DNA of 64,000 bases from Streptomyces hiroshimensis. Its GTDB lineage: Bacteria > Actinomycetota > Actinomycetes > Streptomycetales > Streptomycetaceae. Below the pieces are notes generated by a model. The model saw only the letters and a list, made by a program, of their open reading frames with translations. It searched no databases and had not been told where the DNA came from. The position numbers and the translations under genes are program-made. The stretch covers positions 1 through 64,000 of the forward strand of contig NZ_BMUT01000006.1 in assembly GCF_014650335.1 (NCBI RefSeq), written 5' to 3'. Positions 33,998 to 41,473 of the stretch are shown piece by piece. Positions within the stretch are counted from its first letter, which is position 1. Each line of letters opens with the position of its first letter.

Positions 33998-34031
33998 GTC
34001 AGCGGTCCAGGGGTGTCAGCGGTCCAGGGGT
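33998..34031. repeat. 17-bp tandem duplication across a stop codon
   Basis: GTCAGCGGTCCAGGGGT is exactly duplicated (33998-34014, 34015-34031). The second copy contains the stop codon of the sigma factor gene, so the first is a duplicate of its 3' end. Confidence 0.92.
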
Positions 34032-34900
34032 GTGAGGTCGAGGCGGCGCAGGCGGTCGGGGTCGGAGAGGACCTCGATGGTGGTGATCCTGCCGTCCGTG
34101 ACGGTGAAGGCCATGACGGACACCGGGTTGCCGTTCACGACGACCACGACGCCGGCGGCTCCGTTGATCAGGGCGGGCCGCGCGAACGGGGAGAGGCCGC
34201 TGAACCGCGCCGCCTGGGAGGCCACGGCCCGGGCGCCGGTGAGGGCCACGGTCTGGCGGGCGCGCGCGGCGCCGCCGTCGGCGCGCAGGACGACATCGGG
34301 GTCGAGCACGGCGACGAGCGCCTCGAAGTCGCCTTCGTGGGCGGCGGCGAAGAAGGCGTCGACGGCTTCGCGCTGGCGCGCGAGGTCGGGCTCGGGAGGC
34401 GTGGTCTGGCTCTGCACGCGGCGCCGGGCGCGGCTGGCGAGCTGCCGCGTCGCGGCCGTGGTGCGTTCGATCAGCGGGGCGATCTCGTCGAAGGGCACGG
34501 CGAACATGTCGTGCAGCACGAACGCCACGCGCTCGGCCGGCGCCAGGGAGGCGAGCACGACCAGCATCGCCAGCCCGACCGAGTCGGCCAGCAGCGCCTT
34601 CTGCTCGGGGTCGGTGCCGGACTCGTGGCTGATGACGGGGTCGGGTACGTGGATCTCCAGCGGGTCCTCACGGCGTGCCTCGCGCGAGCGCAGCATGTTC
34701 AGGCACACGCGGCTCACCACCGTGGTCAGCCAGCCGCCGGGGTTCTCGACGCCGGAGGTGTCGGTGCGGCTGTAGCGCAGCCAGGCCTCCTGGACGGCGT
34801 CGTCGGCCTCGCTCACGGAGCCGAGCATCCGGTAGGCCACGGCCCGCAGACGGCTCCGGTGCTCTTCGAAACGTTCCGTCAGCAGATCGCTGTCGTCCAC
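34016..34900 (-). CDS. ECF41-type RNA polymerase sigma factor (SigJ-like)
   Basis: A 294-residue ECF sigma factor. Sigma-2 (about residues 10-75) and sigma-4 (about 110-165, with PFDEIAPLIERTTAATRQLASRAR) are followed by a SnoaL-like C-terminal domain (about 180-294) that in ECF41 members replaces an anti-sigma factor. The ECF41 WLPEP-type linker region is not clearly conserved here. The GTG start has GAAGGAA upstream. It is divergent from an oxidoreductase gene, the usual ECF41 partner type. Confidence 0.9.
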   Translation of the reverse strand: MDDSDLLTERFEEHRSRLRAVAYRMLGSVSEADDAVQEAWLRYSRTDTSGVENPGGWLTTVVSRVCLNMLRSREARREDPLEIHVPDPVISHESGTDPEQKALLADSVGLAMLVVLASLAPAERVAFVLHDMFAVPFDEIAPLIERTTAATRQLASRARRRVQSQTTPPEPDLARQREAVDAFFAAAHEGDFEALVAVLDPDVVLRADGGAARARQTVALTGARAVASQAARFSGLSPFARPALINGAAGVVVVVNGNPVSVMAFTVTDGRITTIEVLSDPDRLRRLDLTPLDR

Positions 34901-34901
34901 G

Positions 34902-34928
34902 TGTCACATTCCTTCGTCGCGGCGGGTC
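34902..34928 (+). promoter_or_regulatory. predicted ECF41 promoter of the oxidoreductase gene
   Basis: TGTCACA (34902-34908), a 16-base spacer, then GGTC (34925-34928). The recalled ECF41 consensus is TGTCACA, about 16 bases, CGTC. It points toward the SDR-type gene that starts 75 bp downstream. Confidence 0.7.
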
Positions 34929-35002
34929 ATAGCAGCAGAAGGCCACGAAACAGCGATGCGACCGGAAGATCAACTCCCGGCCCGGACGAACTTGGAGAAG
35001 CC

Positions 35003-35785
35003 ATGACTGCGACGCCCACCATCCTGGTCACCGGCGGCACGGGCACCCTCGGGAGCCACGTCGTCCCCCTCCTGCGGCAGGCCGGCCACACGGTGCGCGT
35101 GCTCACCCGCAACGCCCGCCCCGCCGGGGACGGCGTCGAGTACGTGACCGGCGACCTGCTCAAGGACGAGGGGACCGACGCCGCGGTGGCCGGCGTCGGG
35201 ACCGTCCTGCACCTCGCGGGCGGCCCCAAGGGCGACGACGAGGCCACCCGGAACCTGGTGCGCGCCGCACAGCGCGCCGGAGTGCGGCACCTGGTCTACA
35301 TCTCGGTCATCGGTGCGGACCGGATCCCGCTCGGCTACTTCCGCGCCAAGCTGGACGCGGAGCGGGCCGTCGCCGAATCGGGCCTGCCGTGGACGACGCT
35401 GCGCGCCGCCCAGTTCCACGACCTGGCCCTGAAGGTGGCCCGGTCGATGGCGAAGCTGCCCGTCGTACCGGCCCCGGGCGGGCTCCTGTGGCAGCCCGTC
35501 GACGCGCGCGAGGTCGCGGCCCGGCTCGTGGAGCTGGCGCTCGGCGAGCCGGCCGGGCAGGTGCCGGACCTGACCGGGCCGAAGCTGTACGGGCTGGCCG
35601 AGCTGGCCCAGGGGTACCTGAAGGCGCAGGGCAAGAGCCGGATGAAGCTGCCGGTCCGGATGCCGGGAAAGGTCGGCCGGGCCTACCGGGCCGGGGAGAA
35701 CCTCACGCTCGAAGGGGCCGCCGTCGGCGAGCGGACCTGGGAGGACTTCCTGGCGGAGCAGGTGGGCGCGCAGCGGGCGGCCTAG
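35003..35785 (+). CDS. NAD(P)-binding SDR/NmrA-like oxidoreductase, ECF41 partner
   Basis: A 260-residue Rossmann-fold protein with ILVTGGTGTLGSHVV at the N-terminus, and the atypical SDR pattern VRHLVYISVIGAD and YFRAKLDAE. ECF41 sigma factors are usually adjacent to carboxymuconolactone decarboxylases, oxidoreductases or epimerases, which they transcribe. GGAGAAG precedes the ATG. The substrate is unknown. Confidence 0.88.
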   Translation: MTATPTILVTGGTGTLGSHVVPLLRQAGHTVRVLTRNARPAGDGVEYVTGDLLKDEGTDAAVAGVGTVLHLAGGPKGDDEATRNLVRAAQRAGVRHLVYISVIGADRIPLGYFRAKLDAERAVAESGLPWTTLRAAQFHDLALKVARSMAKLPVVPAPGGLLWQPVDAREVAARLVELALGEPAGQVPDLTGPKLYGLAELAQGYLKAQGKSRMKLPVRMPGKVGRAYRAGENLTLEGAAVGERTWEDFLAEQVGAQRAA

Positions 35786-35820
35786 GGCGACGACGGCCGC
35801 TGCGCCGGCGTCCTCGCGGT

Positions 35821-35915
35821 CACGCCGCCGGGGCCACGGTCACGCCGCCGGGGCCGCGGTCACGCCGCCGGGGCCGCGGTCACGCCGCCGGGGCCGCGGT
35901 CACGCCGCCGGGGCC
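35821..35915. repeat. 20-bp tandem repeat array overlapping a stop codon
   Basis: CACGCCGCCGGGGCCGCGGT is present in almost five near-identical copies. The innermost copy contains the stop codon of the HxlR-type gene; each outward copy repeats that 3' end. There are no spacers, so it is not a CRISPR array. Confidence 0.93.
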
Positions 35916-36244
35916 TCCTGCGCCGCGAGCCCGGCGAGGCGCTCCTTGCCCCACGCGCCCAGGGGCGCCAGGGCGTTGTTCAGGGCCCGGCCCCGCTCCG
36001 TGAGGGAGTACTCGACCTTCGGCGGCACCTGGTCGTAGACCTCGCGGTGGACGATGCCGTCGGCCTCCAGCTCGCGGAGCTGCTGCGCCAGCACCTTTTC
36101 GCTGATGCCCGGCAGCAGCCGCTTCGTCTCGCCGAAGCGGCGCGCGCCCTCGTTCAGCGCCCAGAGGATCAGGACCTTCCACTTGCCGTCGATGACGTCC
36201 ATGGCGGCGTCGATCCCGCATTGGTACGGAAGTTGCTTCACCAT
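35900..36244 (-). CDS. HxlR-family winged-helix regulator
   Basis: A 114-residue regulator with the HxlR signature: an early Cys (YQCGIDAAMDVIDGKWKVLIL), RRFGETKRLLPGISEKVLAQQLREL and VEYSLTERGRAL. The single N-terminal Cys is the residue that senses thiol-reactive compounds in HypR/QorR-type members. It is downstream of, and on the same strand as, the FMN reductase gene, but separated by a hairpin. Confidence 0.9.
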   Translation of the reverse strand: MVKQLPYQCGIDAAMDVIDGKWKVLILWALNEGARRFGETKRLLPGISEKVLAQQLRELEADGIVHREVYDQVPPKVEYSLTERGRALNNALAPLGAWGKERLAGLAAQEAPAA

Positions 36245-36360
36245 TCCAGCCTAAGTGGTGGGACCACGGATCCGATCGTCAAATCAACCCCGTCCGGGGG
36301 TATCTGACGAGTGCTCCACCGGAGGAGGGTGATGAGGCGTTGCCCGCTCGGCACGATGTG

Positions 36361-36399
36361 CCTGCCACCGGCCCCAACGGGGGTAGGGCCGGGGGCAGG
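36361..36399 (-). terminator. hairpin after the FMN reductase gene
   Basis: CCTGCC and CGGCCC pair with GGGCCG and GGCAGG with a small internal loop, 32 bp past the reductase stop on the reverse strand. It separates this gene from the HxlR gene. Confidence 0.6.
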
Positions 36400-36430
36400 A
36401 GTTCGTGTGCGCCGTGCGACCGGGATCCGG

Positions 36431-37024
36431 TCAGGCGCCGTACGGGCGGGCGGCGCGCGCTTCCCGCAGCGACAGGGCCCACCAGGTCAGCTGGTCGAGC
36501 ATGACCTTCGCCGCGCCGGAGGCCTGCTCGCCGGCCTCCGCGTCCAGGTGCCGGCCGTCCTCGTCGAACTTCCCCCAGGGGTTGTGGAAGCTGATCTGCT
36601 CGCGGATGGGAACGGCGTGCAGCTCGGTGAAGACGGGGCGCAGGTGCTCGACCGCGCGCAGGCCGCCGGAGAGGCCGCCGTAGGAGACGAAGCCGACGGG
36701 CTTGGCCTGCCACTGGGTGTAGTGGCAGTCGATGAGGTTCTTCAGGATCGCCGGGTAGCTGTGGTTGTACTCGGGGGTCAGGACGACGAACGCGTCGGCC
36801 TGCTCCAGACGCGGCGTCACCTCGGCGAACGCGGCGGCCTCCTCGGCGGTGGGCTCCTTGCTGAGCCGCGTCGGCAGGGGGTGGAGGGCGAGGTCGATGA
36901 CGTCGACCTCGATGTCACCGTGCCGGGCGGCCTGCTCGGTGAACCACTTGGCGACGGTGGGGCCGAAGCGCCCGTCGCGGGTGGATCCGACGATGACGGC
37001 GAGTCGGTAGCTGCTCTCGGACAC
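36431..37024 (-). CDS. NADPH-dependent FMN reductase family protein
   Basis: A 197-residue flavodoxin-fold reductase. The FMN phosphate loop is VGSTRDGRFGPTVAKWF and the isoalloxazine loop is TPEYNHSYPAILKNLID; VSYGGLSGGLRAVEHLRP is family-typical. Such enzymes reduce flavins or quinones. The GTG at 37024 has AAGGG upstream. A SoxR-type operator sits inside its promoter, placing it among SoxR-controlled redox-cycling defence genes, as with reductases of the S. coelicolor SoxR regulon. Confidence 0.9.
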   Translation of the reverse strand: MSESSYRLAVIVGSTRDGRFGPTVAKWFTEQAARHGDIEVDVIDLALHPLPTRLSKEPTAEEAAAFAEVTPRLEQADAFVVLTPEYNHSYPAILKNLIDCHYTQWQAKPVGFVSYGGLSGGLRAVEHLRPVFTELHAVPIREQISFHNPWGKFDEDGRHLDAEAGEQASGAAKVMLDQLTWWALSLREARAARPYGA

Positions 37025-37083
37025 GATGGGCCCTTCTGGGAGGCGTGGGCGGTGGGTGGCGGCCCGTGAGCCGTTGACCAGAA

Positions 37084-37114
37084 GTCTGGAATCTCAAGTT
37101 CGGTTGAGGTCAAG
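37084..37114 (-). promoter_or_regulatory. SoxR-type promoter of the FMN reductase gene
   Basis: On the reverse strand, CCTCAACCGAACTTGAGA (37093-37110) matches the SoxR box CCTCAAGTTAACTTGAGG at the CTCAA and TTGAG arms with the same 6-bp centre. It lies between TTGACC (-35) and CAGACT (-10) separated by 19 bp, the overlong spacing characteristic of MerR-family activation. Confidence 0.82.
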
Positions 37115-37231
37115 GGGAGTTGACGGACTGGGGTGGTTTGCCGGGGAAAGTGCCGGTATTGAATGTCACTTTTCCGCTCGCGGAAGACTGTCTTCCGGTG
37201 ACTGGCCGGCCTTTCCCCGGGGGTGAACCCC

Positions 37232-38473
37232 TCAGAACACGTCGGCGCACCACGGCCGCCGCCCCGTCCGCAGCAGCGCGTCCGCGCGGTCCAGGGCGCC
37301 GGGGCGCTCCTCGTCCACCCTGCCCAGCGCCGCGAGCCGTACGGCCGACTCGTCGCCGAGCGCGAGGCTCCCCAACTCGGCGACGGACAGCGTGAGATCG
37401 GCCGCCCGGGTCGTGGGCGCGCAGGAGGCGCCGCCGGGTTCCGCCTCCAGCAGGAAGCGCCCGCCGGCGAGTCCGGACGGATCCGTGACGTCGAGGACGA
37501 GTGAGCCGGCGACGGGGTACGTGCGCGCCCGCAGCAACTCCGGTACGTCCAGCGGCCGCACCCACAGGAAGTCGGCGTGCGTGACCACGCGGGCGGCCCG
37601 CGGGTCCGGCAGCAGCAGCGGCAGGATGTCGTCCGGCGCGCGGTATCCGGTGCGGACGCGGGTGATCCAGTCCGCCGACATCAGGAACAGCCACAGGGCG
37701 CGCTCGGCGGCGGGGGTGGCCGCGACGAGGTCCAGGACGGTCGCCGTCTGCTGCGGCAGCTTGGCCTCCCACCGGTCGTCGGACGCGAAGGCGAGGAGCC
37801 CGTCGACGACGCCCTCCGCCGACCGGTGGAGCAGGAAGAACGGCTCGGTCCACGGGCCGTCGTCCACCGGGAGCGCGCCGGTGTTCCGCCGCCACCACAC
37901 GTCCGTACGGTCGACGAGTCCGTGCCGGGCGGCCCGTACCCGCTCGTACAGCGCGGGCCCGTGCTCCCGGACCTCGGCGGCGTCCACGTAGTCGACCCGC
38001 CCGCCGTCCCCGGGGCCCGAGTGGCGCGGGTCCAGGCCCGTGCGGGCCACGTCCACCTCCCACTCCGTGACCCAGGCGGCGGGGCCGAAGCCGAAGCGGC
38101 CGTAGATCGGGTACTCGGCGGCGATCAGCGTCGCGGCGGCGTCGCCGCGCTCCCTGGCCTCCCGCAGGTCGCGCTCCGTCATGCGGCTGAGCAGGCCGCG
38201 GCGGCGGTGCGTGGCCGAGACGCTCACGTTGCTGACGGCGTTCGCGGTCACCGATGCGCCGCCGGGGACGCTGAGCCGCTGCGTGAAGCTGCGGTAGGTG
38301 GCCACGCAGCGGCCGCCGTCGAACGCGCCCTGGGCGCGTTCGAGGTCCATGAGCTCGCGGCGGTAGGCGAGCTCGGTCTTGCTGACGGAGGGCGGGAGGA
38401 GGTAGCCGGTGCGGCGGGCCCGGGACCAGTTCGGGAGGTCGGCGTCGGTGATCGTACGGATGTCGAGGCTCAT
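37232..38473 (-). CDS. Eis-family GNAT N-acetyltransferase
   Basis: A 413-residue three-domain protein: N-terminal GNAT with SNVSVSATHRRRGLLSRM, a second degenerate GNAT, and a C-terminal SCP2-like domain. It ends in Phe, as in mycobacterial Eis, where the C-terminal carboxylate takes part in catalysis. Eis proteins acetylate aminoglycosides and polyamines at several amines. YPIYGRFGFGPA matches the family well. It is a candidate intrinsic aminoglycoside-modifying enzyme; the real substrate is unknown. Confidence 0.9.
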   Translation of the reverse strand: MSLDIRTITDADLPNWSRARRTGYLLPPSVSKTELAYRRELMDLERAQGAFDGGRCVATYRSFTQRLSVPGGASVTANAVSNVSVSATHRRRGLLSRMTERDLREARERGDAAATLIAAEYPIYGRFGFGPAAWVTEWEVDVARTGLDPRHSGPGDGGRVDYVDAAEVREHGPALYERVRAARHGLVDRTDVWWRRNTGALPVDDGPWTEPFFLLHRSAEGVVDGLLAFASDDRWEAKLPQQTATVLDLVAATPAAERALWLFLMSADWITRVRTGYRAPDDILPLLLPDPRAARVVTHADFLWVRPLDVPELLRARTYPVAGSLVLDVTDPSGLAGGRFLLEAEPGGASCAPTTRAADLTLSVAELGSLALGDESAVRLAALGRVDEERPGALDRADALLRTGRRPWCADVF

Positions 38474-38539
38474 GGCCGCGACGCTAGGGGCCTGCCTGCG
38501 AGGGCCGCACGTGGATTTTCCGGGCCCTGCGCGGGGGCG

Positions 38540-39130
38540 TCAGGCGAGGAGGTCGTCCACTTGTGCTTCCCCCTCGCGGTACCTGCGGGCGATCTCGGCA
38601 CTGCAGTCGTCCGCCGTCCGCTGCAGCCGCTGGCGCCGCACCGACACCTGCCGCTCGTACGACGCCAGGCGGCCCATGGCCTCGTGCAGCTCGCCGTCCG
38701 TGCGGGCGGTGAGGTCCGACAGCTCCACCTCCGACAGCATGTCCTCGGCCAGCCGCCGGTACTCCTCGCTGTGCGGCGTGCCCACCGTCACGTGGCGGGC
38801 GGACGAGCGGTGGTCCGAGGGGCCGTCCGCGAGGATCTCCGACAGCCGGTCCACGACCAGGCGGGCCATGACCGGGGAGCCCGGCGAGGAGCGGCGGGCC
38901 AGCTCGGCCCGGAGGATGTCGACGCGGCCCTGGACCAGCCGCCGCACGTAGCTGAGGTCCGCCTCGTCCCGGCGGGCGTTCCCGCGCAGGGCGCGCAGCT
39001 CCGCCAGGCTCAGCTCACCGAGGCTGCGGCCGGGGACGTCCGCCTGCCGGCCGGAGCGCTGGCTCGGGGGCCTGGGCTGCAGGCTGTCCGCTGCCTTGAG
39101 CATGGAGCCGTCCTCAATGGGTGTGGTCAT
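38540..39130 (-). CDS. rsiG: c-di-GMP-dependent anti-sigma factor RsiG
   Basis: A 196-residue helical protein. Both E(X3)S(X2)R(X3)Q(X3)D signatures of RsiG are intact: E56-S60-R63-Q67-D71 and E159-S163-R166-Q170-D174. These bind an intercalated c-di-GMP dimer so that RsiG can hold sigma-WhiG inactive and delay sporulation. It was earlier called an aerial mycelium formation protein (AmfC). The gene is divergent from dtd. The match to the motifs is exact. Confidence 0.95.
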   Translation of the reverse strand: MTTPIEDGSMLKAADSLQPRPPSQRSGRQADVPGRSLGELSLAELRALRGNARRDEADLSYVRRLVQGRVDILRAELARRSSPGSPVMARLVVDRLSEILADGPSDHRSSARHVTVGTPHSEEYRRLAEDMLSEVELSDLTARTDGELHEAMGRLASYERQVSVRRQRLQRTADDCSAEIARRYREGEAQVDDLLA

Positions 39131-39280
39131 GCGTCTTCCGTTCCCCTCGGGCGGTGTGCGACCGCATCACGTTTGCCCGCACAAGGCACCGCCTGCACGC
39201 ATCGTGCCACTGTGTGAGGTCCGGGCGCAGGGTCTCCGCACCCGAACGGACCTGGATGGACGCAGGGCATCATGGTCCGT

Positions 39281-39706
39281 ATGCGTGCAGTGGTGCAGAG
39301 GGTGGACGGAGCGCGGGTCGTCGTGGACGGCGAGACCGTCGGGGAGATCATCGGACAGGGGCTGTGCGTCCTTGTCGGAGTGACGCACGACGACACCCCG
39401 CAGAAGGCGGAGCAGCTCGCCCGCAAGCTGTGGTCCGTACGGATTCTCGATGACGAGAAGTCGTGTTCGGACGTGGGGGCGCCGCTGCTCGTGATCTCCC
39501 AGTTCACTCTCTACGGTGACGCCCGGAAGGGGCGGCGCCCCACGTGGAACGCGGCTGCCCCCGGCGCGGTGGCGGAGCCGCTGGTCGATGCGGTCGTCGC
39601 GCACCTTCGTGCGCTGGGGGCGCAGGTGGAGACGGGCCGCTTCGGCGCGGACATGAAGGTGTCCCTGACCAACAACGGCCCGTTCACGGTCATCGTGGAG
39701 GTGTGA
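39281..39706 (+). CDS. dtd: D-aminoacyl-tRNA deacylase
   Basis: A 141-residue enzyme that removes D-amino acids (and Gly) wrongly attached to tRNA. The two active-site motifs are SQFTLYGD and LTNNGPFT, the latter holding the Gly-cis-Pro. The ATG at 39281 gives the standard start MRAVVQRV; an ATG three codons upstream is closer to an AGGG site. Length matches the family. Confidence 0.94.
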   Translation: MRAVVQRVDGARVVVDGETVGEIIGQGLCVLVGVTHDDTPQKAEQLARKLWSVRILDDEKSCSDVGAPLLVISQFTLYGDARKGRRPTWNAAAPGAVAEPLVDAVVAHLRALGAQVETGRFGADMKVSLTNNGPFTVIVEV

Positions 39707-39770
39707 CGGCCGCTTCGGCACCGCCGGATTCCCCGGTGAGGGGTGATCGCCGCCGCGGCGGAGGTTTTCG

Positions 39771-39870
39771 CCCCAGTCCCGCCCCTTTCCCGAAACTGGG
39801 GGAGACCCCCAGCCCCCCTGGGGGCCGGGGCGGAGCCCCGGTTACGGGAAGGGGCGGGTCAGGGGAAAGG
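39771..39870. repeat. extragenic palindromic repeat
   Basis: In the 285-bp gap between dtd and ygfZ, CCCGCCCCTTTCCCG and CGGGAAGGGGCGGG form long inverted arms that enclose CCGGGGCGGAGCCCCGG and GGGGGAGACCCCC. This is a dispersed intergenic element type common in Streptomyces. No gene is seen in the gap. Confidence 0.75.
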
Positions 39871-39991
39871 ATCCCCGCCGCAACGGCGGCAAGCCACCGC
39901 GGCGCAGCCCGGCGGTGCCGGACCGGGCTCAGGCCGCAAGCCGGGGCCGTCCGGGGCTCAGGCCGTCATCCGGCGAACCCCGCCGGAGGCG

Positions 39992-40975
39992 TTACGGCTC
40001 GACCACGACCTCCTGTGACGCCGCCGTCTTCTCGCCCACGAGCAGCGGCGCGTCCACCGCGACGTTCCGCTTGACCAGGGCCAGGGCGATCGGGCCCAGC
40101 TCGTGGTGGCGGGCCGACGTCGTCACGAAGCCCAGCTGGCGGCCCTCCGGGCCGTCCGAGGCCAGGCGGACGGGGGCGCCGTGCGGCGGCAGGGACACCT
40201 CGCTGCCGTCGAGGTGCAGGAAGACCAGGCGCCGCGGCGGCTTCCCCAGGTTGTGGACGCGCGCCACCGTCTCCTGGCCGCGGTAGCAGCCCTTCTGCAG
40301 GTGGACGGCGACGCCGATCAGGCCCAGCTCGTGCGGGATGGTGCGGTGGTCGGTCTCCAGACCGAGCCGCGGGCGGTGCGCCTCCACGCGGAGCGCCTCG
40401 TAGGCGAGGACGCCGGCGGCCGGCCCGTGCGCGGCCGCGAAGGTCTCCAGCGTCGCGCGCGGCAGGAAGAGATCCCGGCCGTGCGCCGTCTCGCGCGCCT
40501 GCACTCCCTCGGGTGCTTCCGCGATCGAACCCGCCGGCAGGTACACCACGGCGTAGTCGTCCGTACGGTCGGCGACCTCGACCCGGTAGAAGAACTTCAT
40601 GCTCTCCAGGTACGCGATGAGCGCGTCCTGGGTGCCGGGCTCGACGTGGGCCCAGGTGGTCTCGCCGTCGTCCACGAGGGAGAGGGCGTGCTCGATGTGC
40701 CCGTGGGCGGAGAGCACCAGCGCCTCGGTGGCCTGGCCGGGCGGGAGCGCGCTGACGTGCTGGGTGAGCAGGAGGTGCAGCCAGCTCAGCCGGTCGGGCC
40801 CGGTGACGGTGATGACCCCGCGGTGCGAGAGGTCGACGAATCCGGACCCTCCGGCGAGCGCGCGCTGTTCGCGGAAGAGGTCGCCGTAGTGCGCGGCGAC
40901 ACCCTCGTCCGGGGCCTCGGCGGCGACGGCACCGGGCAGCGACAGCAGCGGGCTGGCTTTCGATTCACGCGGCAT
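39992..40975 (-). CDS. ygfZ: YgfZ/GcvT-fold folate-binding protein
   Basis: A 327-residue protein with the YgfZ hallmark KGCYRGQE (Cys near residue 240) in a GcvT-like fold. It uses tetrahydrofolate to support iron-sulfur enzyme maturation or repair. It starts 10 bp after the nur stop, so the two are cotranscribed. Confidence 0.93.
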   Translation of the reverse strand: MPRESKASPLLSLPGAVAAEAPDEGVAAHYGDLFREQRALAGGSGFVDLSHRGVITVTGPDRLSWLHLLLTQHVSALPPGQATEALVLSAHGHIEHALSLVDDGETTWAHVEPGTQDALIAYLESMKFFYRVEVADRTDDYAVVYLPAGSIAEAPEGVQARETAHGRDLFLPRATLETFAAAHGPAAGVLAYEALRVEAHRPRLGLETDHRTIPHELGLIGVAVHLQKGCYRGQETVARVHNLGKPPRRLVFLHLDGSEVSLPPHGAPVRLASDGPEGRQLGFVTTSARHHELGPIALALVKRNVAVDAPLLVGEKTAASQEVVVEP

Positions 40976-40985
40976 GCGGCCAAGC

Positions 40986-41435
40986 CTACGGCGCGGCCGG
41001 CGGCTCCTTCGAGGCGCGCCCGGCGGAGCACTCCGCGCACCGGCCGAAGATCGCGAAGTGCTTCATGTCCGTCTCGAAGCCGAAGTCCTCGCGCAGCTTC
41101 GCCGTGAAGTCGCCGGCGACCGCGAGGTCGGCCTCGATGACCTCCGTGCAGTCCCGGCAGACGAGGTGTATGTGGTGGTGCCGGTCGGCGAGGTGGTACG
41201 TGGGGGCGCCGTGCCCGAGGTGGGCGTGGCTGACCAGGCCCAGCTCCTCCAGCAGCTCCAGCGTCCGGTAGACGGTGGAGATGTTGACGCCGCCCGCGGT
41301 GCGCCGGACCTCGGTGAGGATGTCGTCCGGGGTCGCGTGCTCCAGCCGGTCGACCGCCTCCAGGACGAGCTGGCGCTGCGGCGTCAGCCGGTACCCGCGC
41401 CTACGGAGGTTGCTCTGCCAGTCGGTGTCCACCAC
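40986..41435 (-). CDS. nur: nickel-responsive Fur-family regulator Nur
   Basis: A 149-residue Fur-type repressor. All metal ligands recalled from the S. coelicolor Nur structure are present at the same numbers: His33, His86, His88 and His90 (M-site) and His70, His72 and His126 (Ni-site). The N-terminus (GYRLTPQRQLVLEAVD) and NISTVYRTLELLEELGLVSH are nearly identical to remembered Nur. With nickel it represses nickel uptake and the iron superoxide dismutase. A decayed IS607 element ends only 38 bp upstream. Confidence 0.95.
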   Translation of the reverse strand: MVDTDWQSNLRRRGYRLTPQRQLVLEAVDRLEHATPDDILTEVRRTAGGVNISTVYRTLELLEELGLVSHAHLGHGAPTYHLADRHHHIHLVCRDCTEVIEADLAVAGDFTAKLREDFGFETDMKHFAIFGRCAECSAGRASKEPPAAP

Positions 41436-41473
41436 CCCACCAGTCTAGGCAGCGTCACCGCTCCCGTACCGTC

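Noticed and set aside
35821..35915. Possible CRISPR array
   Set aside because: Units are strictly tandem with no spacers and duplicate a gene's 3' end.
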